Source of the DNA: Vicinamibacterales bacterium
Lineage (GTDB): Bacteria; Acidobacteriota; Vicinamibacteria; Vicinamibacterales; UBA2999
NCBI GenBank assembly: GCA_041394705.1
Contig: JAWKHS010000034.1
Coordinates: forward strand, 1 to 27,421
Length of the DNA stretch: 27,421 nt
Direction: 5' to 3'
In this document: one piece after another, positions 8,140 to 16,356 of the stretch
Layout of the letters: the number at the start of each line of letters is the position of its first letter
How positions within the stretch are numbered: position 1 is the stretch's first letter
Position numbers and translations under genes: made by a program
Notes under the pieces: generated by a model
Told to the model about the DNA's origin: nothing
Databases searched by the model: none
What the model saw: only the letters and a program-made list of their open reading frames with translations

Positions 8140-8155
8140 GGTGCGTGAACGCACC
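8140..8155. repeat. Small inverted repeat near the PEGA gene start
   Basis: GGTGCG-TGAA-CGCACC is a perfect 6-base inverted repeat with a 4-base loop, 16 bases upstream of the PEGA gene ATG. It could be an operator or a hairpin in the leader. In such GC-rich DNA it may be chance. Confidence 0.3.
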
Positions 8156-8349
8156 GCGCAAGCGCCGGCGGCTACGCTCGAGAACCGCAAGCGGCGTGCC
8201 ACGAAACAGCCGCGCGGGGCCGGCACCGCGCCGCCGGCGGTCGACGCTCCCACGGGATGCTGGGGAAATGGACGCGGAGGAGGGGGAGGCCGGTCGCCCA
8301 GGCGTCGGGCGGGCGCGCCCGGCGGTTCAGGCGCGGCCCGGCGCCGAGG

Positions 8350-9366
8350 TCACCAGACCCGAACGCCCGAGGCGGCCAGGCCCACTTTCGTGAGCGCCTT
8401 CCAGGCGTCCAGGTCGCCTGGACAGTGGGTGAGCCGGCGGAGCGCCAGGCGGGCGGCGAGCCACCACTGCGACGTCCGGCCGGCCTCGTGCGCCACGACG
8501 GTGAGCGCCCCGGCGAGCGCCCGATCGCGCAGGTGGGGCAGGTGGCGCGCGGCGCCGCCGTCGGAGAACGCCTCCTCGATCACGGCCAGGTGCTCGGGCT
8601 CCATGATCGTGAGGTTGCGCGAGATGCCGGTCGGCGAGACCCTGTAGCGCACGAGCGGGTGGCCGACGAACTGGACGTCGTGCGCCGCCGCGATCCTCAG
8701 CCACAGGGGCCAGTCGTGCACGACGCGCAGCGCTTCGGGGAACCCGCCGGCCTCGGCCAGCACGTCGCGGCGGACGAGCACCGACGACAGCGTGATGACG
8801 TTGTTCAGCACCAGCGCCTCGAGGATGGCGCCGGACGGACACGGCGCGATCGCCGAGACCCGCCGCTCCGTCAGGCCGTCCACGATCCACGCGTCGGTGT
8901 AGGACATCGGCCGGCCCTGCTGGCCCGCCGACTGCCGCTCGAGCTTGTCCGGGACCCACTCGTCGTCCGCGTCGAGGAACGCGATCCACGGCGCGGTGGT
9001 GTTCGCGATGCCGACGTTGCGGGCGGCGGCGGCCCCGCGGTTCGGGAGGCTGATGACGCGCGCGCCGCAGGTGGACGCCACGCGCGCCGTGTCGTCGGTG
9101 GAGCCGTCGTCCACGACGACCACCTCGCGCGCCGGCAGCGTCTGCGCGTACACGGAGCGCAGCGTGTCGCCGATGGTGGCGGCCGCGTTGAACGCCGGGA
9201 TCACCACGGCGATGTCGCGCGGCGCCTCCGGTGTCCCGCGCACGGCCGGCGGGCGGGCCGCCCCCGCGCCGGTGCCGCCGGGGCGCGCGCCCCGCGGCGG
9301 GCGTGCCGTACTCCGACGAACGGCAGGCTGCCGCGCGAGCGGCTCGATGATTCCGTGACTCGCCAT
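8350..9366 (-). CDS. Family 2 glycosyltransferase
   Basis: A 338-residue GT-A fold glycosyltransferase transferring a sugar from a nucleotide-sugar donor, probably to a cell-surface glycan; the acceptor cannot be told from sequence. After a disordered Arg/Pro/Ala-rich N-terminus (1-50) the core begins IAVVIPAFNAAATIGDTLRS (52-71), followed by VVVVDDGSTDDT (82-93) and the metal-binding DAD triad in AFLDADDEWVPDKL (129-142). RVVHDWPLWLRIAA (214-227) matches the usual D-W/catalytic-base region. There is no membrane helix. The ATG at 9366 has only a weak ribosome site, and the true start may lie closer to residue 45. It stands alone between the PEGA gene and a divergent gene at 9738, with 225 unremarkable bases downstream. 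Confidence 0.88.
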   Translation of the reverse strand: MASHGIIEPLARQPAVRRSTARPPRGARPGGTGAGAARPPAVRGTPEAPRDIAVVIPAFNAAATIGDTLRSVYAQTLPAREVVVVDDGSTDDTARVASTCGARVISLPNRGAAAARNVGIANTTAPWIAFLDADDEWVPDKLERQSAGQQGRPMSYTDAWIVDGLTERRVSAIAPCPSGAILEALVLNNVITLSSVLVRRDVLAEAGGFPEALRVVHDWPLWLRIAAAHDVQFVGHPLVRYRVSPTGISRNLTIMEPEHLAVIEEAFSDGGAARHLPHLRDRALAGALTVVAHEAGRTSQWWLAARLALRRLTHCPGDLDAWKALTKVGLAASGVRVW

Positions 9367-9635
9367 AGCCCGACCGTGCCATCCCTGCCTGCCGCGGCGT
9401 CATCCCGCGTCGCCCGGTGCCTGAATCGGCACGGCGGTGCGCCGGCCCCTTCGCGGCGGCGCGTGGGGCTCCCCGGAGATATCGGCAGCAGCCCTCGCCG
9501 CCCTGAATGGCCGAGCCGCGCGCCCGCCGACCGCCGGTCGCGAGATTTCGCGTGAGTCGGCGAATTGTCGTAACCCGGCGCGGTTGAGGCGGACGAGCGA
9601 TCCTGTCCGCGTTGCGTCGAGGAACGGGACGTCAT

Positions 9636-9651
9636 CGGTACGGACCTTGCG
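9636..9651 (+). promoter_or_regulatory. Possible sigma-54 promoter upstream of the CmpX-like gene
   Basis: CGGTACG-GACC-TTGCG matches the -24/-12 consensus TGGCACG-N4-TTGCW at GG, ACG and TTGC with exact GG-N10-GC spacing, about 85 bases before the GTG start. The enhancer site and activator are unknown. GC-rich DNA gives chance matches, so this is tentative. Confidence 0.3.
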
Positions 9652-9678
9652 CATGCACCGAGCTTCATCCGTGCGACG

Positions 9679-9700
9679 GCCGTCGTCGGACCACGACGGC
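9679..9700. repeat. Perfect 8-base inverted repeat in the CmpX leader
   Basis: GCCGTCGT and ACGACGGC flank a 6-base loop (CGGACC). It lies just downstream of the sigma-54-like element and 38 bases before the GTG start. It could be a leader hairpin or an operator. There is no T-tract, so it is not a classic terminator. Confidence 0.4.
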
Positions 9701-9737
9701 CCGAGCTCCCCGGACAACCCGCATCACGGAGGCGCCA

Positions 9738-11231
9738 GTGGACCTGCAACGCGTGCTCGCTCGAACCCTCGACGTCGTGGGCTCGTTCCTGCCCAACCTT
9801 CTCGGCGCGCTGGCAATCCTGATCGTCGGCTGGATCGTGGCGCTTGCCATCGCCGGGCTGGTGCGCGCGATCCTGAAGCGGACCTCCGTGGACAACCGGC
9901 TGGCGACGTTCGTCACCGGTCGCGACTCGTTCGCGGGGATGTCGGTGGAGCGCGCCACCGCCAAGGTCGGCTTCTACGTGGCGATGCTCTTCGTGCTGGT
10001 GGCGTTTTTCCAGGCGCTGGGCCTGACCATGGTCAGCGATCCCTTGAACGCGTTCCTGCTGCGCCTCGGCGCGTTCGCGCCGCAACTGCTGGGCGCGCTG
10101 CTGCTGACGGGCGTGGCGCTCCTGACGGCCACCGTCGTGAGCACGGTCGTGCGCCGCGGACTGAGCGGCATCGGCGTCGACCGCTGGCTCGCCGAACCGG
10201 ACCAGGCCCCCGGCATGAGCGCCGGCTTCGCGAGAGCCATGTACTGGCTCGTGCTGCTGCTCTTCCTGCCCGGCATCCTGGGCGCGCTCGCGCTCGACGG
10301 CATGCTCGACCCGGTACGCGCCATGACGGGCGAGATGCTCGCGTTCCTGCCGAACCTGATCGGCGCGGGCCTGGTGCTCCTGGTCGGCTGGTTCGCGGCG
10401 GCCCTCGTGGCGCGGATCGTCACCAACCTGCTGCGGTCGACCGGGGCCGACGCCTTCGCCGAGCGCGCGGGGCTCGGCGCGATCGTCGGCGCGAGCGGGA
10501 TCTCGGGACTCGCCGGCGCGGTGGTCCGGGCGCTGCTCCTCATCCCGGTCGTCATCGCGGCCCTGAACGCCCTCGCGCTCGACGCCGTGACCACGCCGGC
10601 GAGCCAGATGCTGTCCCGCATCCTCGAGGCACTGCCGGCCATCGCCGCCGCCGCGCTCGTCCTCGGCGTCGCGTTCGTGGTCGGACGGATGCTCTCCGAC
10701 CTGGTCCAACGCGCGGCGAGTGCCGCCGGCGCCGATCGGCTGCCGATGCTCCTCGGCCTGACGCGCGAGCCCGTGACCGGCGCCGGCGCCCCGTCGGCCG
10801 TCATCGGTCTGCTGGCCATGGCGGCCGTGATGCTCTTCGGGCTCATCGAAGCCGCCGGTCTCGTGGGCTTCACCGAGCTGGCGGCGCTCGTCTCGGCGTT
10901 CGTGGTGCGCGCCGGCGCCATCGTGCTCGGCGTCGTCGTGTTCGCCGTGGGTCTCTACCTGGCCAACCTGGCGGCGGAGAGCCTGGCGGCCAGCCGGATC
11001 GAGCACGCGCCGCTGCTGGCGACGCTCGCCCGCGGCGGCATCATCCTCTTCGCCGGCTCGATGGCGCTCAGGGCGACGGGCCTGGCCAACGAGATCGTGG
11101 ACCTCGCCTTCGGCGTGACGTTCGGCGCGGTCGCGGTGGCCGCGGCCCTGGCGTTCGGCCTGGGCTCGCGTGAGACCGCGGGTCGGCTCGTGGAGGACTG
11201 GACGCGCCAGCTCCAGCGCCGCCAGCCCTGA
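9738..11231 (+). CDS. CmpX/MscS-like protein with repeated conserved TM helices
   Basis: A 497-residue integral membrane protein of the mechanosensitive-channel-related TM_helix type (CmpX-like). At least three repeats share the pattern L-P-x-hydrophobic-helix-G-W/F-x-R: LPNLLGALAILIVGWIVALA (near the N-terminus), LPNLIGAGLVLLVGWFAAAL and LPAIAAAALVLGVAFVVGRM, each followed by a helix with an S/T-x-x-D/A-D element. About ten membrane segments are visible. The protein ends shortly after its last helix, so the soluble beta domain of true MscS is absent. The GTG start at 9738 is chosen for GGAGG five bases upstream; the in-frame TTG at 9612 has no ribosome site. It may help with osmotic or cell-wall stress. 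It reads toward the CBS gene but is separated from it by a palindrome. Confidence 0.85.
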   Translation: MDLQRVLARTLDVVGSFLPNLLGALAILIVGWIVALAIAGLVRAILKRTSVDNRLATFVTGRDSFAGMSVERATAKVGFYVAMLFVLVAFFQALGLTMVSDPLNAFLLRLGAFAPQLLGALLLTGVALLTATVVSTVVRRGLSGIGVDRWLAEPDQAPGMSAGFARAMYWLVLLLFLPGILGALALDGMLDPVRAMTGEMLAFLPNLIGAGLVLLVGWFAAALVARIVTNLLRSTGADAFAERAGLGAIVGASGISGLAGAVVRALLLIPVVIAALNALALDAVTTPASQMLSRILEALPAIAAAALVLGVAFVVGRMLSDLVQRAASAAGADRLPMLLGLTREPVTGAGAPSAVIGLLAMAAVMLFGLIEAAGLVGFTELAALVSAFVVRAGAIVLGVVVFAVGLYLANLAAESLAASRIEHAPLLATLARGGIILFAGSMALRATGLANEIVDLAFGVTFGAVAVAAALAFGLGSRETAGRLVEDWTRQLQRRQP

Positions 11232-11245
11232 CGAGCCGCCGCGCG

Positions 11246-11270
11246 CCGCATCGGGGTTTCCCCGGTGCGG
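11246..11270. promoter_or_regulatory. GGGG-N3-CCCC palindrome upstream of the CBS gene
   Basis: The core ATCGGGGTTTCCCCGGT (11250-11266, centre 11258) is extended by CCGC on the left and GCGG on the right. It is a 25-base palindrome with a single mismatched pair, the most symmetric copy in the window. The centre is 143 bases before the CBS ATG. A candidate -10, CAGGAT (11311-11316), starts 53 bases downstream. No T-tract follows, so a terminator for the upstream gene is less likely. Confidence 0.7.
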
Positions 11271-11400
11271 CCGCCGGCGCCCCTGGATGGCCGGCGACGA
11301 CCGCGCCGGTCAGGATCGGGTTGGCTCCTGGCCCGCCGCCGCGGGACCGCCACGATCGTCGGGCCGCCGTGCCACCGCCGGGAGCGGAGAGGAGGGTGCC

Positions 11401-11856
11401 ATGCGAGTCGAAGAGCTGATGACGGCGCCCGTCGAGACCGTCCCGCCGTCGGTGTCCGCCGACGAGGCGTGGACGCGCATGCGCGCTGGGGGCATCCGTC
11501 ATCTGGTCGTCGTCGACCGTGGACGCGTGGCCGGGGTCGTGTCGAGCACCGATCTCGGCGGCCGCCGCGGTGCCATGGCGCGCAAGGACCGCACCGTCGG
11601 CGATCTCATGACGGCACCCGCCGTCAGCGTGGAGCCGGCGGCGTCGGTCCGGCGCGCCGCCAACCTGATGCGGGGCCGTACCATCGGGTGCCTGGTCGTC
11701 GCCGACGCCGATCGTCCGGTCGGCATCGTCACGACGGCGGACCTGCTGGATCTCATCGGACGCGGGACCGAGCGTCCCGTCGTCGCGACCCGCCGCTGGA
11801 CGCTCAAGCACCGGGCGCCGCACACGAAGCGCCACACGTCGGCCGGCGTCTGGTAG
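11401..11856 (+). CDS. Tandem CBS-domain protein
   Basis: A 151-residue soluble protein made of two CBS domains (about 1-56 and 64-121) forming one Bateman module, plus a basic 25-residue tail. Each domain opens with the typical V-x-D/E-L-M-T-A-P motif (VEELMTAP at 3-10, VGDLMTAP at 66-73) and ends with a G-V/I-V-T/S-x-x-D-L motif (GVVSSTDL, GIVTTADL). Such modules bind AMP, ATP, SAM or NAD and sense energy or redox state; the ligand here is unknown. Stand-alone tandem CBS proteins include Hrp1 of the mycobacterial hypoxia regulon. AGGAGG precedes the ATG. A symmetric palindrome lies upstream, so it is probably its own transcription unit. Confidence 0.9.
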   Translation: MRVEELMTAPVETVPPSVSADEAWTRMRAGGIRHLVVVDRGRVAGVVSSTDLGGRRGAMARKDRTVGDLMTAPAVSVEPAASVRRAANLMRGRTIGCLVVADADRPVGIVTTADLLDLIGRGTERPVVATRRWTLKHRAPHTKRHTSAGVW

Positions 11857-11906
11857 CGGCGTTCGGGCTCGAGGCGCGGCAGAGCGCGCTGGCGCCGCCC
11901 AGCGGC

Positions 11907-12881
11907 TCACGGCGGCGTCCACTCGATCGGGGGGTAGAGGACGGAGTGTGAGAGGCCCGGGTGACGATCGCCGTAGCGTCGTGGCACGTCCTGCGTCCAG
12001 TTGCTGGGCATGGTCAGGCACGCGGCCAGGAGGGCCGCGAACGCCAGGCGCTGCGCGGGCCACGGCGCCTGATCGTCCACCGCCTGTCGGATGGGCGCCG
12101 CGGTCCGCGCCGGCAGCCGCCCCAGCCGGCGCAGGCGCGAGCGCACGAGCAGCGCGGCGCCCAGCGCGGCCATGGCCAGGTTGAGCGTCTGCCCGGTGCC
12201 GAGCGCCAGGCGATAGGTCGGGTAGTCGCGGAGCAGGTCGATGAGGATGCGGGGCGCCGCGTACCAGAACACGAAGCGCGCGGCCACGGCGCCCGGCACG
12301 TGCGGCCCGGTTCGCACCCGCCACAGGTACGCGGCGAGGAGCAGGTTCTTGACCCCGTCGTACAGCACCACCGGGTGCCGGAATCCGTCGGCGTACGGGA
12401 ACTGCACCGCCCACCACACATCGGTCACGCGGCCCACGATCTGGCCGTCGATGAAGTTGCCCAGGCGGCCCGTGCCCATCAGGATCGCCCCGGGCACGAC
12501 GAGCGCGTCGGCCAGCGGGAGAAACGGCACCCTCCAGCGCCAGGCGAACACCGCCGCGGCGATGGCGCTCCCGCCGAGCAGCCCGTGCGTGGCCATCCCG
12601 CCCAGCCAGAAGACCGGCAGGTAGCCGGGGTGCGCCGAATAGAACGGCCACTCGTCGAACAGCACCTGGACGAGCCGTCCACCCGCCAGGGTGGCGGTCG
12701 CCATCACGATCGACAACGCCCAGACGTCGCGGCGCGTCAGCCCGAGCGAGGCACGGCGGCGCATCACGTAGCGGTGCAGGGTGAGGAAGCCGGCGGCGAA
12801 GCCCGCGCCGTACCACCACAGGTGCACGCCCGCCACGGTGCCGATGACCGGATCGATGCGATGGACGAACCCGTGCGCCAT
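11907..12881 (-). CDS. lgt: Lgt-family prolipoprotein diacylglyceryl transferase (possible paralogue)
   Basis: A 324-residue membrane protein of the Lgt family, which transfers diacylglycerol from phosphatidylglycerol to the lipobox cysteine of prelipoproteins. Family motifs are GGRLVQVLF (67-75), WLGGMATHGLLGG (92-104, with H99 at the conserved His position), the signature GTGRLGNFIDGQIVGRVTD (136-154, with R139, N142 and G150) and RHPVVLYDG (168-176). About seven helices are visible. The signature has D and Q where canonical Lgt has N and E (GNFINGE), and a long C-terminal tail follows. Because it sits behind a cyclopropane fatty acid synthase rather than thyA or a housekeeping locus, it may be a second copy with a changed role. 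The gap to the upstream gene is 36 bases, so an operon is likely. Confidence 0.85.
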   Translation of the reverse strand: MAHGFVHRIDPVIGTVAGVHLWWYGAGFAAGFLTLHRYVMRRRASLGLTRRDVWALSIVMATATLAGGRLVQVLFDEWPFYSAHPGYLPVFWLGGMATHGLLGGSAIAAAVFAWRWRVPFLPLADALVVPGAILMGTGRLGNFIDGQIVGRVTDVWWAVQFPYADGFRHPVVLYDGVKNLLLAAYLWRVRTGPHVPGAVAARFVFWYAAPRILIDLLRDYPTYRLALGTGQTLNLAMAALGAALLVRSRLRRLGRLPARTAAPIRQAVDDQAPWPAQRLAFAALLAACLTMPSNWTQDVPRRYGDRHPGLSHSVLYPPIEWTPP

Positions 12882-12917
12882 GCCGCTGCTCCGCCGGCGG
12901 GCGTACTTCGTTCCGTG

Positions 12918-14156
12918 TCAGTCCACGAGCGGCGTCGCGTGGAGGGCGGCGCGCGACCAGGGCACGGGCGCGTCGCTTCGCGCGAAGGCCACCTGGAACA
13001 GCTCCACGGACCCGGCCCGGAACGACGCCTCCGACCCGGCGAGATAGAGGCGCCACGCGCGCACGAACCGCGCGTCGAACCGCCGCTCGATGTCCCCGGC
13101 CGCGGCCTCGAAGCGCTCGCGCCAGGCGGCGAGCGTCCTGGCATAGTGCGGCCGCAGGTTCTCCACGTCGGTGACCGTGAAGCCGTGCGGCTCGAGGACC
13201 CGGCCCGACACCTCCGACAGCGTCGGCGGATACGCTCCCGGGAAGATCCGCCGCCGGATCCACGCGTTCAGGGGCGCGGCGTGGCTCCTGCCGATGAAGT
13301 GCAGGAGTCCCCGGCCGCCGGGCGCCAGGACCCGCTGCATCAGGGCGCCCAGCGTGTCGTAGTGATCGAGGCCCACGTGCTCCAGCATCCCGATCGACAC
13401 GAAGACGTCGTACGTGCCCTCGATCGTGCGGTAGTCGTCCTGCACGAACTCGACACGATCGGCGAGCCCGTCGCGCGTCGACCGCTCGCGCGCGTACGCC
13501 ACCTGCTCGCCCGACAGGTTGTAGGCGCGCACGCGCACCCCGTGGCGGGCGGCCATGTACCGGGCCAGCGCGCCCCATCCGCATCCGGCCTCCACCACGC
13601 GATCGCCAGGCCGAAGCGCCAGCTTCCGGCACACGAGCTCCATCTTCGCGCGTTGCGCCTCCTCCAGCGTCTGCGTGGGGCGGTCGTAGTAGGCGCAGGT
13701 ATAGAGCATCCCGTCGTCGAGCCAGCGGCGGTAGAAGTCGTTGCCGAGGTCGTAGTGATGGTGCACGTTGGCCCACGATCGCCGTGCCGACGGCGCCGAC
13801 CCGCGCCGCCAGCGCCGGGCCGGCCGTGCGGCTGGCGCGCGGTGAGCGCGGAGCCCCTCGTACAGGACCGTGAGCGCGTCGCCGAGGTCGTCGGCGTCGA
13901 CCTCCAGCGTGCCCCGCATGTAGCCCTCGCCGAAGTACAGGTCCGGGTGGACGCTCACGCCGGCCAGCGTCGTGCGATCGCGGATGGTGATGGTGGCCGT
14001 GGGTTCGGCCGCGCCGCTCCACGCGCCGTCCCACAGGACGAAGCGAATCGGCGCGGGCGCGACCTGGCGGTACAGCTGCCGCACGAGCCAGCGATCGACA
14101 GCCGTGGACGCGGTGGAGGCATGGTGCCAGTGGAGGACGGCGTCGGTGAGACTCAT
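12918..14156 (-). CDS. cfa: Cyclopropane-fatty-acyl-phospholipid synthase family methyltransferase
   Basis: A 412-residue SAM-dependent enzyme that should add a methylene across double bonds of membrane phospholipid acyl chains. It has the N-terminal lipid-binding domain (about 20-105), a short Arg-rich linker, then the catalytic domain with NVHHHYDLGNDFYRRWLD (130-147), MLYTCAYYDRP (150-160, C154), the SAM motif VVEAGCGWGAL (187-197), MLEHVG (257-262, E259), LHFIG (285-289, H287) and HYARTLAAW (337-345, Y338). C154, E259, H287 and Y338 correspond to the bicarbonate-site residues of E. coli Cfa. GGAGG lies six bases before the ATG. It heads an operon with lgt and is divergent from the flavoprotein at 14273. 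Cyclopropanation is a typical stationary-phase or stress adaptation. Confidence 0.93.
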   Translation of the reverse strand: MSLTDAVLHWHHASTASTAVDRWLVRQLYRQVAPAPIRFVLWDGAWSGAAEPTATITIRDRTTLAGVSVHPDLYFGEGYMRGTLEVDADDLGDALTVLYEGLRAHRAPAARPARRWRRGSAPSARRSWANVHHHYDLGNDFYRRWLDDGMLYTCAYYDRPTQTLEEAQRAKMELVCRKLALRPGDRVVEAGCGWGALARYMAARHGVRVRAYNLSGEQVAYARERSTRDGLADRVEFVQDDYRTIEGTYDVFVSIGMLEHVGLDHYDTLGALMQRVLAPGGRGLLHFIGRSHAAPLNAWIRRRIFPGAYPPTLSEVSGRVLEPHGFTVTDVENLRPHYARTLAAWRERFEAAAGDIERRFDARFVRAWRLYLAGSEASFRAGSVELFQVAFARSDAPVPWSRAALHATPLVD

Positions 14157-14272
14157 GAATCGCCTCCGCGCCCGCGGCGCCCCCCAGGCGGCGCGGGAGT
14201 GTCCCGGGAGTCTCGACCGCCGCGCGGCCGGACGCCGGGTGCGCGGCCGGCTGGCGCCGACGGCGCGGTGGC

Positions 14273-15385
14273 ATGGCGTTCGCCAGGGATGTCCGCGTGA
14301 CCAGCGTGGATGTCGCCGTCATCGGCGGTGGGCCCGCGGGCTCGACGTGCGCCCGTGCGCTGGTGTCGGCGGGCTTCGAGGTGGTCGTCATCGACCAGGC
14401 GTCGTTCCCGCGCGACAAGGTGTGCGCCGGTTGGATCACGCCCGAGGTGGTCGACCGGCTCCAGCTCGACCTCGGCGACTACCGCCGCGAGTGCGTGCTC
14501 GAGCCGTTCACGGCGTTCCGCGTCGGCCTCGTCGGTCGTCCGACCATCGCCGTGGCCTACGGGCGCCCCGTGAGCTACGGCATCCGGCGCGAGGAGTTCG
14601 ACGCCTACCTGCTGCGCCGATCGGGCGCGCTCGTGGCGCCGCCCCTGCGCGTGACCCGCGTCGAGCGGCGCGGCGGCTGGTGGTGCATCGAGGGCGAATG
14701 GCAGGCGCGCCTGCTGGTCGGCGCGGGCGGCCATCGCTGCCCGGTGGCGCGCGCGCTGAATCCCACCCTGGCCCGCGAGCACGCCGTGGTCGCGCAGCGC
14801 GCCGAGCGGCGGGTCGCCGTGCCCCTCCTGACGCCGGGGACTCCAGAGCTGTACTTTTCCGACGATCTCCATGGCTACGGCTGGCTCGTGCCCAAGGGCT
14901 CCTGGGTGAACGTCGGCTTCGGCCGCGACGAGCCGGCCCACCTGCCCGCCCACGTGCGACGCTTCGCCGCCGGTCTCGTCAGCGCCGGCCGTCTCGACGC
15001 CGGCACGGCCGACGGCTGGCACGGGCATGCGTACCTCCTGGCGAGCACGTCGTCGCGGCGCGTCGTCGGCGACCACGTGCTGCTGGCGGGCGACGCCGCG
15101 GGCCTGGCGTCGGCCGGCAGCGGCGAAGGGATCTACGCGGCGGTCGTGTCGGGCCTGCTCGCGGCGGAAGCCATCCACCGCCTCGTGCGCTCGGGCGATC
15201 CGCTGGCCCTGGCCGGCTACGCCGAGCGCCTCGCGGCCGATCTCGACTGGAGGCGTCCGGCCAGCGCGACGGCCGGCTGGCTGCCCGCCTCGTGGCGCTC
15301 GGCGGCGGCCGGCGCGTGCTTCAGATCGCGCGCCTTCGTTCGCCACGTGCTCGATACGACATTCCTCCATGGCCACCAGCCGTAG
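14273..15385 (+). CDS. Geranylgeranyl-reductase-family FAD-dependent oxidoreductase
   Basis: A 370-residue flavoprotein with an N-terminal Rossmann dinucleotide site, VAVIGGGPAGSTCARAL (14-30), ending in VVVID (37-41), the family-typical PRDKVCAGWITPE segment (46-58), and the second FAD motif VLLAGDAAGLASAGSGEGI about 100 residues from the end. Enzymes of this family reduce isoprenoid double bonds (geranylgeranyl groups, archaeal-type lipids, menaquinone side chains) or act on other lipids and polyketides; the substrate here is not decidable. The ATG at 14273 has a poor ribosome site. An in-frame GTG at 14297 with AGGGAT upstream is a possible alternative that would trim eight residues. Being divergent from a cyclopropane synthase suggests a lipid-related role. 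The 116-base divergent gap contains none of the palindromes. Confidence 0.85.
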   Translation: MAFARDVRVTSVDVAVIGGGPAGSTCARALVSAGFEVVVIDQASFPRDKVCAGWITPEVVDRLQLDLGDYRRECVLEPFTAFRVGLVGRPTIAVAYGRPVSYGIRREEFDAYLLRRSGALVAPPLRVTRVERRGGWWCIEGEWQARLLVGAGGHRCPVARALNPTLAREHAVVAQRAERRVAVPLLTPGTPELYFSDDLHGYGWLVPKGSWVNVGFGRDEPAHLPAHVRRFAAGLVSAGRLDAGTADGWHGHAYLLASTSSRRVVGDHVLLAGDAAGLASAGSGEGIYAAVVSGLLAAEAIHRLVRSGDPLALAGYAERLAADLDWRRPASATAGWLPASWRSAAAGACFRSRAFVRHVLDTTFLHGHQP

Positions 15386-15429
15386 CGTGGCACGCGCGCC
15401 GGGCCGCGTCGTTCCGGTCCGGCAGCACC

Positions 15430-15454
15430 CGCCATCGGGGGTTCCCCCATGGCG
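15430..15454. promoter_or_regulatory. GGGG-N3-CCCC palindrome upstream of the response regulator
   Basis: The core ATCGGGGGTTCCCCCAT (15434-15450, centre 15442) is flanked by CGCC on the left and GGCG on the right. A good -10 candidate, TATGAT (15486-15491), starts 44 bases downstream of the centre, and no obvious -35 competes. The centre lies 176 bases before the chosen regulator start. If the regulator binds here it controls itself. Confidence 0.7.
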
Positions 15455-15617
15455 GGATTGCCGCCCGGGCCGGCGCGGCCGCCGGTATGATGGGCGCTGT
15501 GAGCCGCGGCGGCGCGGGCCACGCGTCCCGACGCCGTCCACGACAGCAACGCCGGCTCATGCACGACCCGGCCGTCGGCCAGGCGCGATGGCCATCGCTG
15601 TTGCGACGGAGCGGAGC

Positions 15618-16334
15618 ATGCCAGCGTCCACGAGTGGTGAAGCGCGGCGCGTCGTCCGGGTCCTGGTCGTCGACGATCATCCGGTCGTCAGGCGCGGCCT
15701 CGCCGAGTTGATCGCCGATGCCCCGGATCTCGTCGTCACCGGACAGGCCGGCACCATCGACGACGCGTTGTCGGCGGCCGCGAAGGCGCCGCCCGACGTC
15801 GCCGTCGTGGACCTGGCCCTGGGCAGCGAGAGCGGCCTCGACCTCGTGCAGAAGCTCCTCGCGCGCCATCCGTCCGTCGGCGTGCTCGTGCTCTCCGGGT
15901 ACGACGAGCGCCTCTACGCCGATCACTCGCTGAAAGCGGGCGCGCTCGGCTACGTGATGAAGGACCAGGCGCCGGAAGAGCTGCTGACGGCCGTGCGGCG
16001 CGTGGCCGCCGGCAAGCCCTACGTCAGCGCCGACACCGCCGAGCGCATCCTCGCCACGATGGGCACGGCCCACCGGCCGCAGCACGATCGCTCGCCGATC
16101 GACCGGCTGTCGGACCGCGAGCGCCACGTGCTGACGCTGATGGGCCGCGGCCTGGCGACGCGCGAGATCGCCGCGCAGCTCCAGCTCTCCGTGAAGACGA
16201 TCGAGAGCCACTACGCGCACCTGAAGGAGAAGCTCGGCGCGCGCAACGGCCGCGAACTCACCCGGCTGGCCGTCACGTGGACGGAGGGCGGGCCGCACCT
16301 GGGGCCCATCGTGCCCCCCGTCCCCCCGAAGTAG
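15618..16334 (+). CDS. NarL/FixJ-family response regulator (REC-LuxR HTH)
   Basis: A 238-residue DNA-binding response regulator. The receiver domain (about 12-130) has the acidic pair D19/D20, the phosphorylation site D65 in VAVVDLALG, the switch Ser93 in VLSG and K115 in YVMKD. The LuxR-type helix-turn-helix (about 162-220) shows LSDRERHVLTLMGRGLATRE and SVKTIESHYAHLKEKLG. Members of this family act as dimers on short palindromes, often activating respiration or stress genes. I prefer the ATG at 15618, with GGAG six bases upstream, over an in-frame ATG at 15588. A palindrome lies in its promoter region. Its probable partner is the HisKA_3 kinase at 17013, two genes away, which is inference from neighbourhood. 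It converges with hsp20, leaving 22 bases. Confidence 0.93.
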   Translation: MPASTSGEARRVVRVLVVDDHPVVRRGLAELIADAPDLVVTGQAGTIDDALSAAAKAPPDVAVVDLALGSESGLDLVQKLLARHPSVGVLVLSGYDERLYADHSLKAGALGYVMKDQAPEELLTAVRRVAAGKPYVSADTAERILATMGTAHRPQHDRSPIDRLSDRERHVLTLMGRGLATREIAAQLQLSVKTIESHYAHLKEKLGARNGRELTRLAVTWTEGGPHLGPIVPPVPPK

Positions 16335-16356
16335 CCGCGTCAGGCGGCGAGGCCGG

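Larger units (their letters stand above)
9367..9737. other. Divergent intergenic region (371 bases)
   Basis: No convincing gene lies here. An open frame on the minus strand (9400-9717) is Arg/Ala-rich with no recognisable domain and no ribosome site. The region holds a sigma-54-like promoter (9636-9651), an 8-base inverted repeat (9679-9700), a small inverted repeat CGCGA-GATT-TCGCG (9539-9552) and a GGGGCTCCCC at 9465-9474 that resembles the palindrome family but has a 2-base rather than 3-base centre. Confidence 0.5.

Noticed and set aside
8250..8276. GGGGAAATGG near the PEGA gene promoter as a palindrome copy
   Set aside because: Only one half-site (GGGG) is present; aligning the flanks needs a two-base shift.
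9465..9474. GGGGCTCCCC as a further palindrome copy
   Set aside because: The centre has two bases instead of three and the AT/GCGG flanks are missing, so it does not fit the family.
9400..9717. 105-codon minus-strand frame in the divergent gap
   Set aside because: No ribosome site, no domain, and it would fill the region expected to hold the promoters of the two divergent genes.
9201..11006. Long minus-strand open frame opposite the CmpX-like gene
   Set aside because: Composition is His/Arg/Glu/Gln-rich, typical of an antisense shadow; the plus frame has clear repeated membrane helices and a ribosome site.
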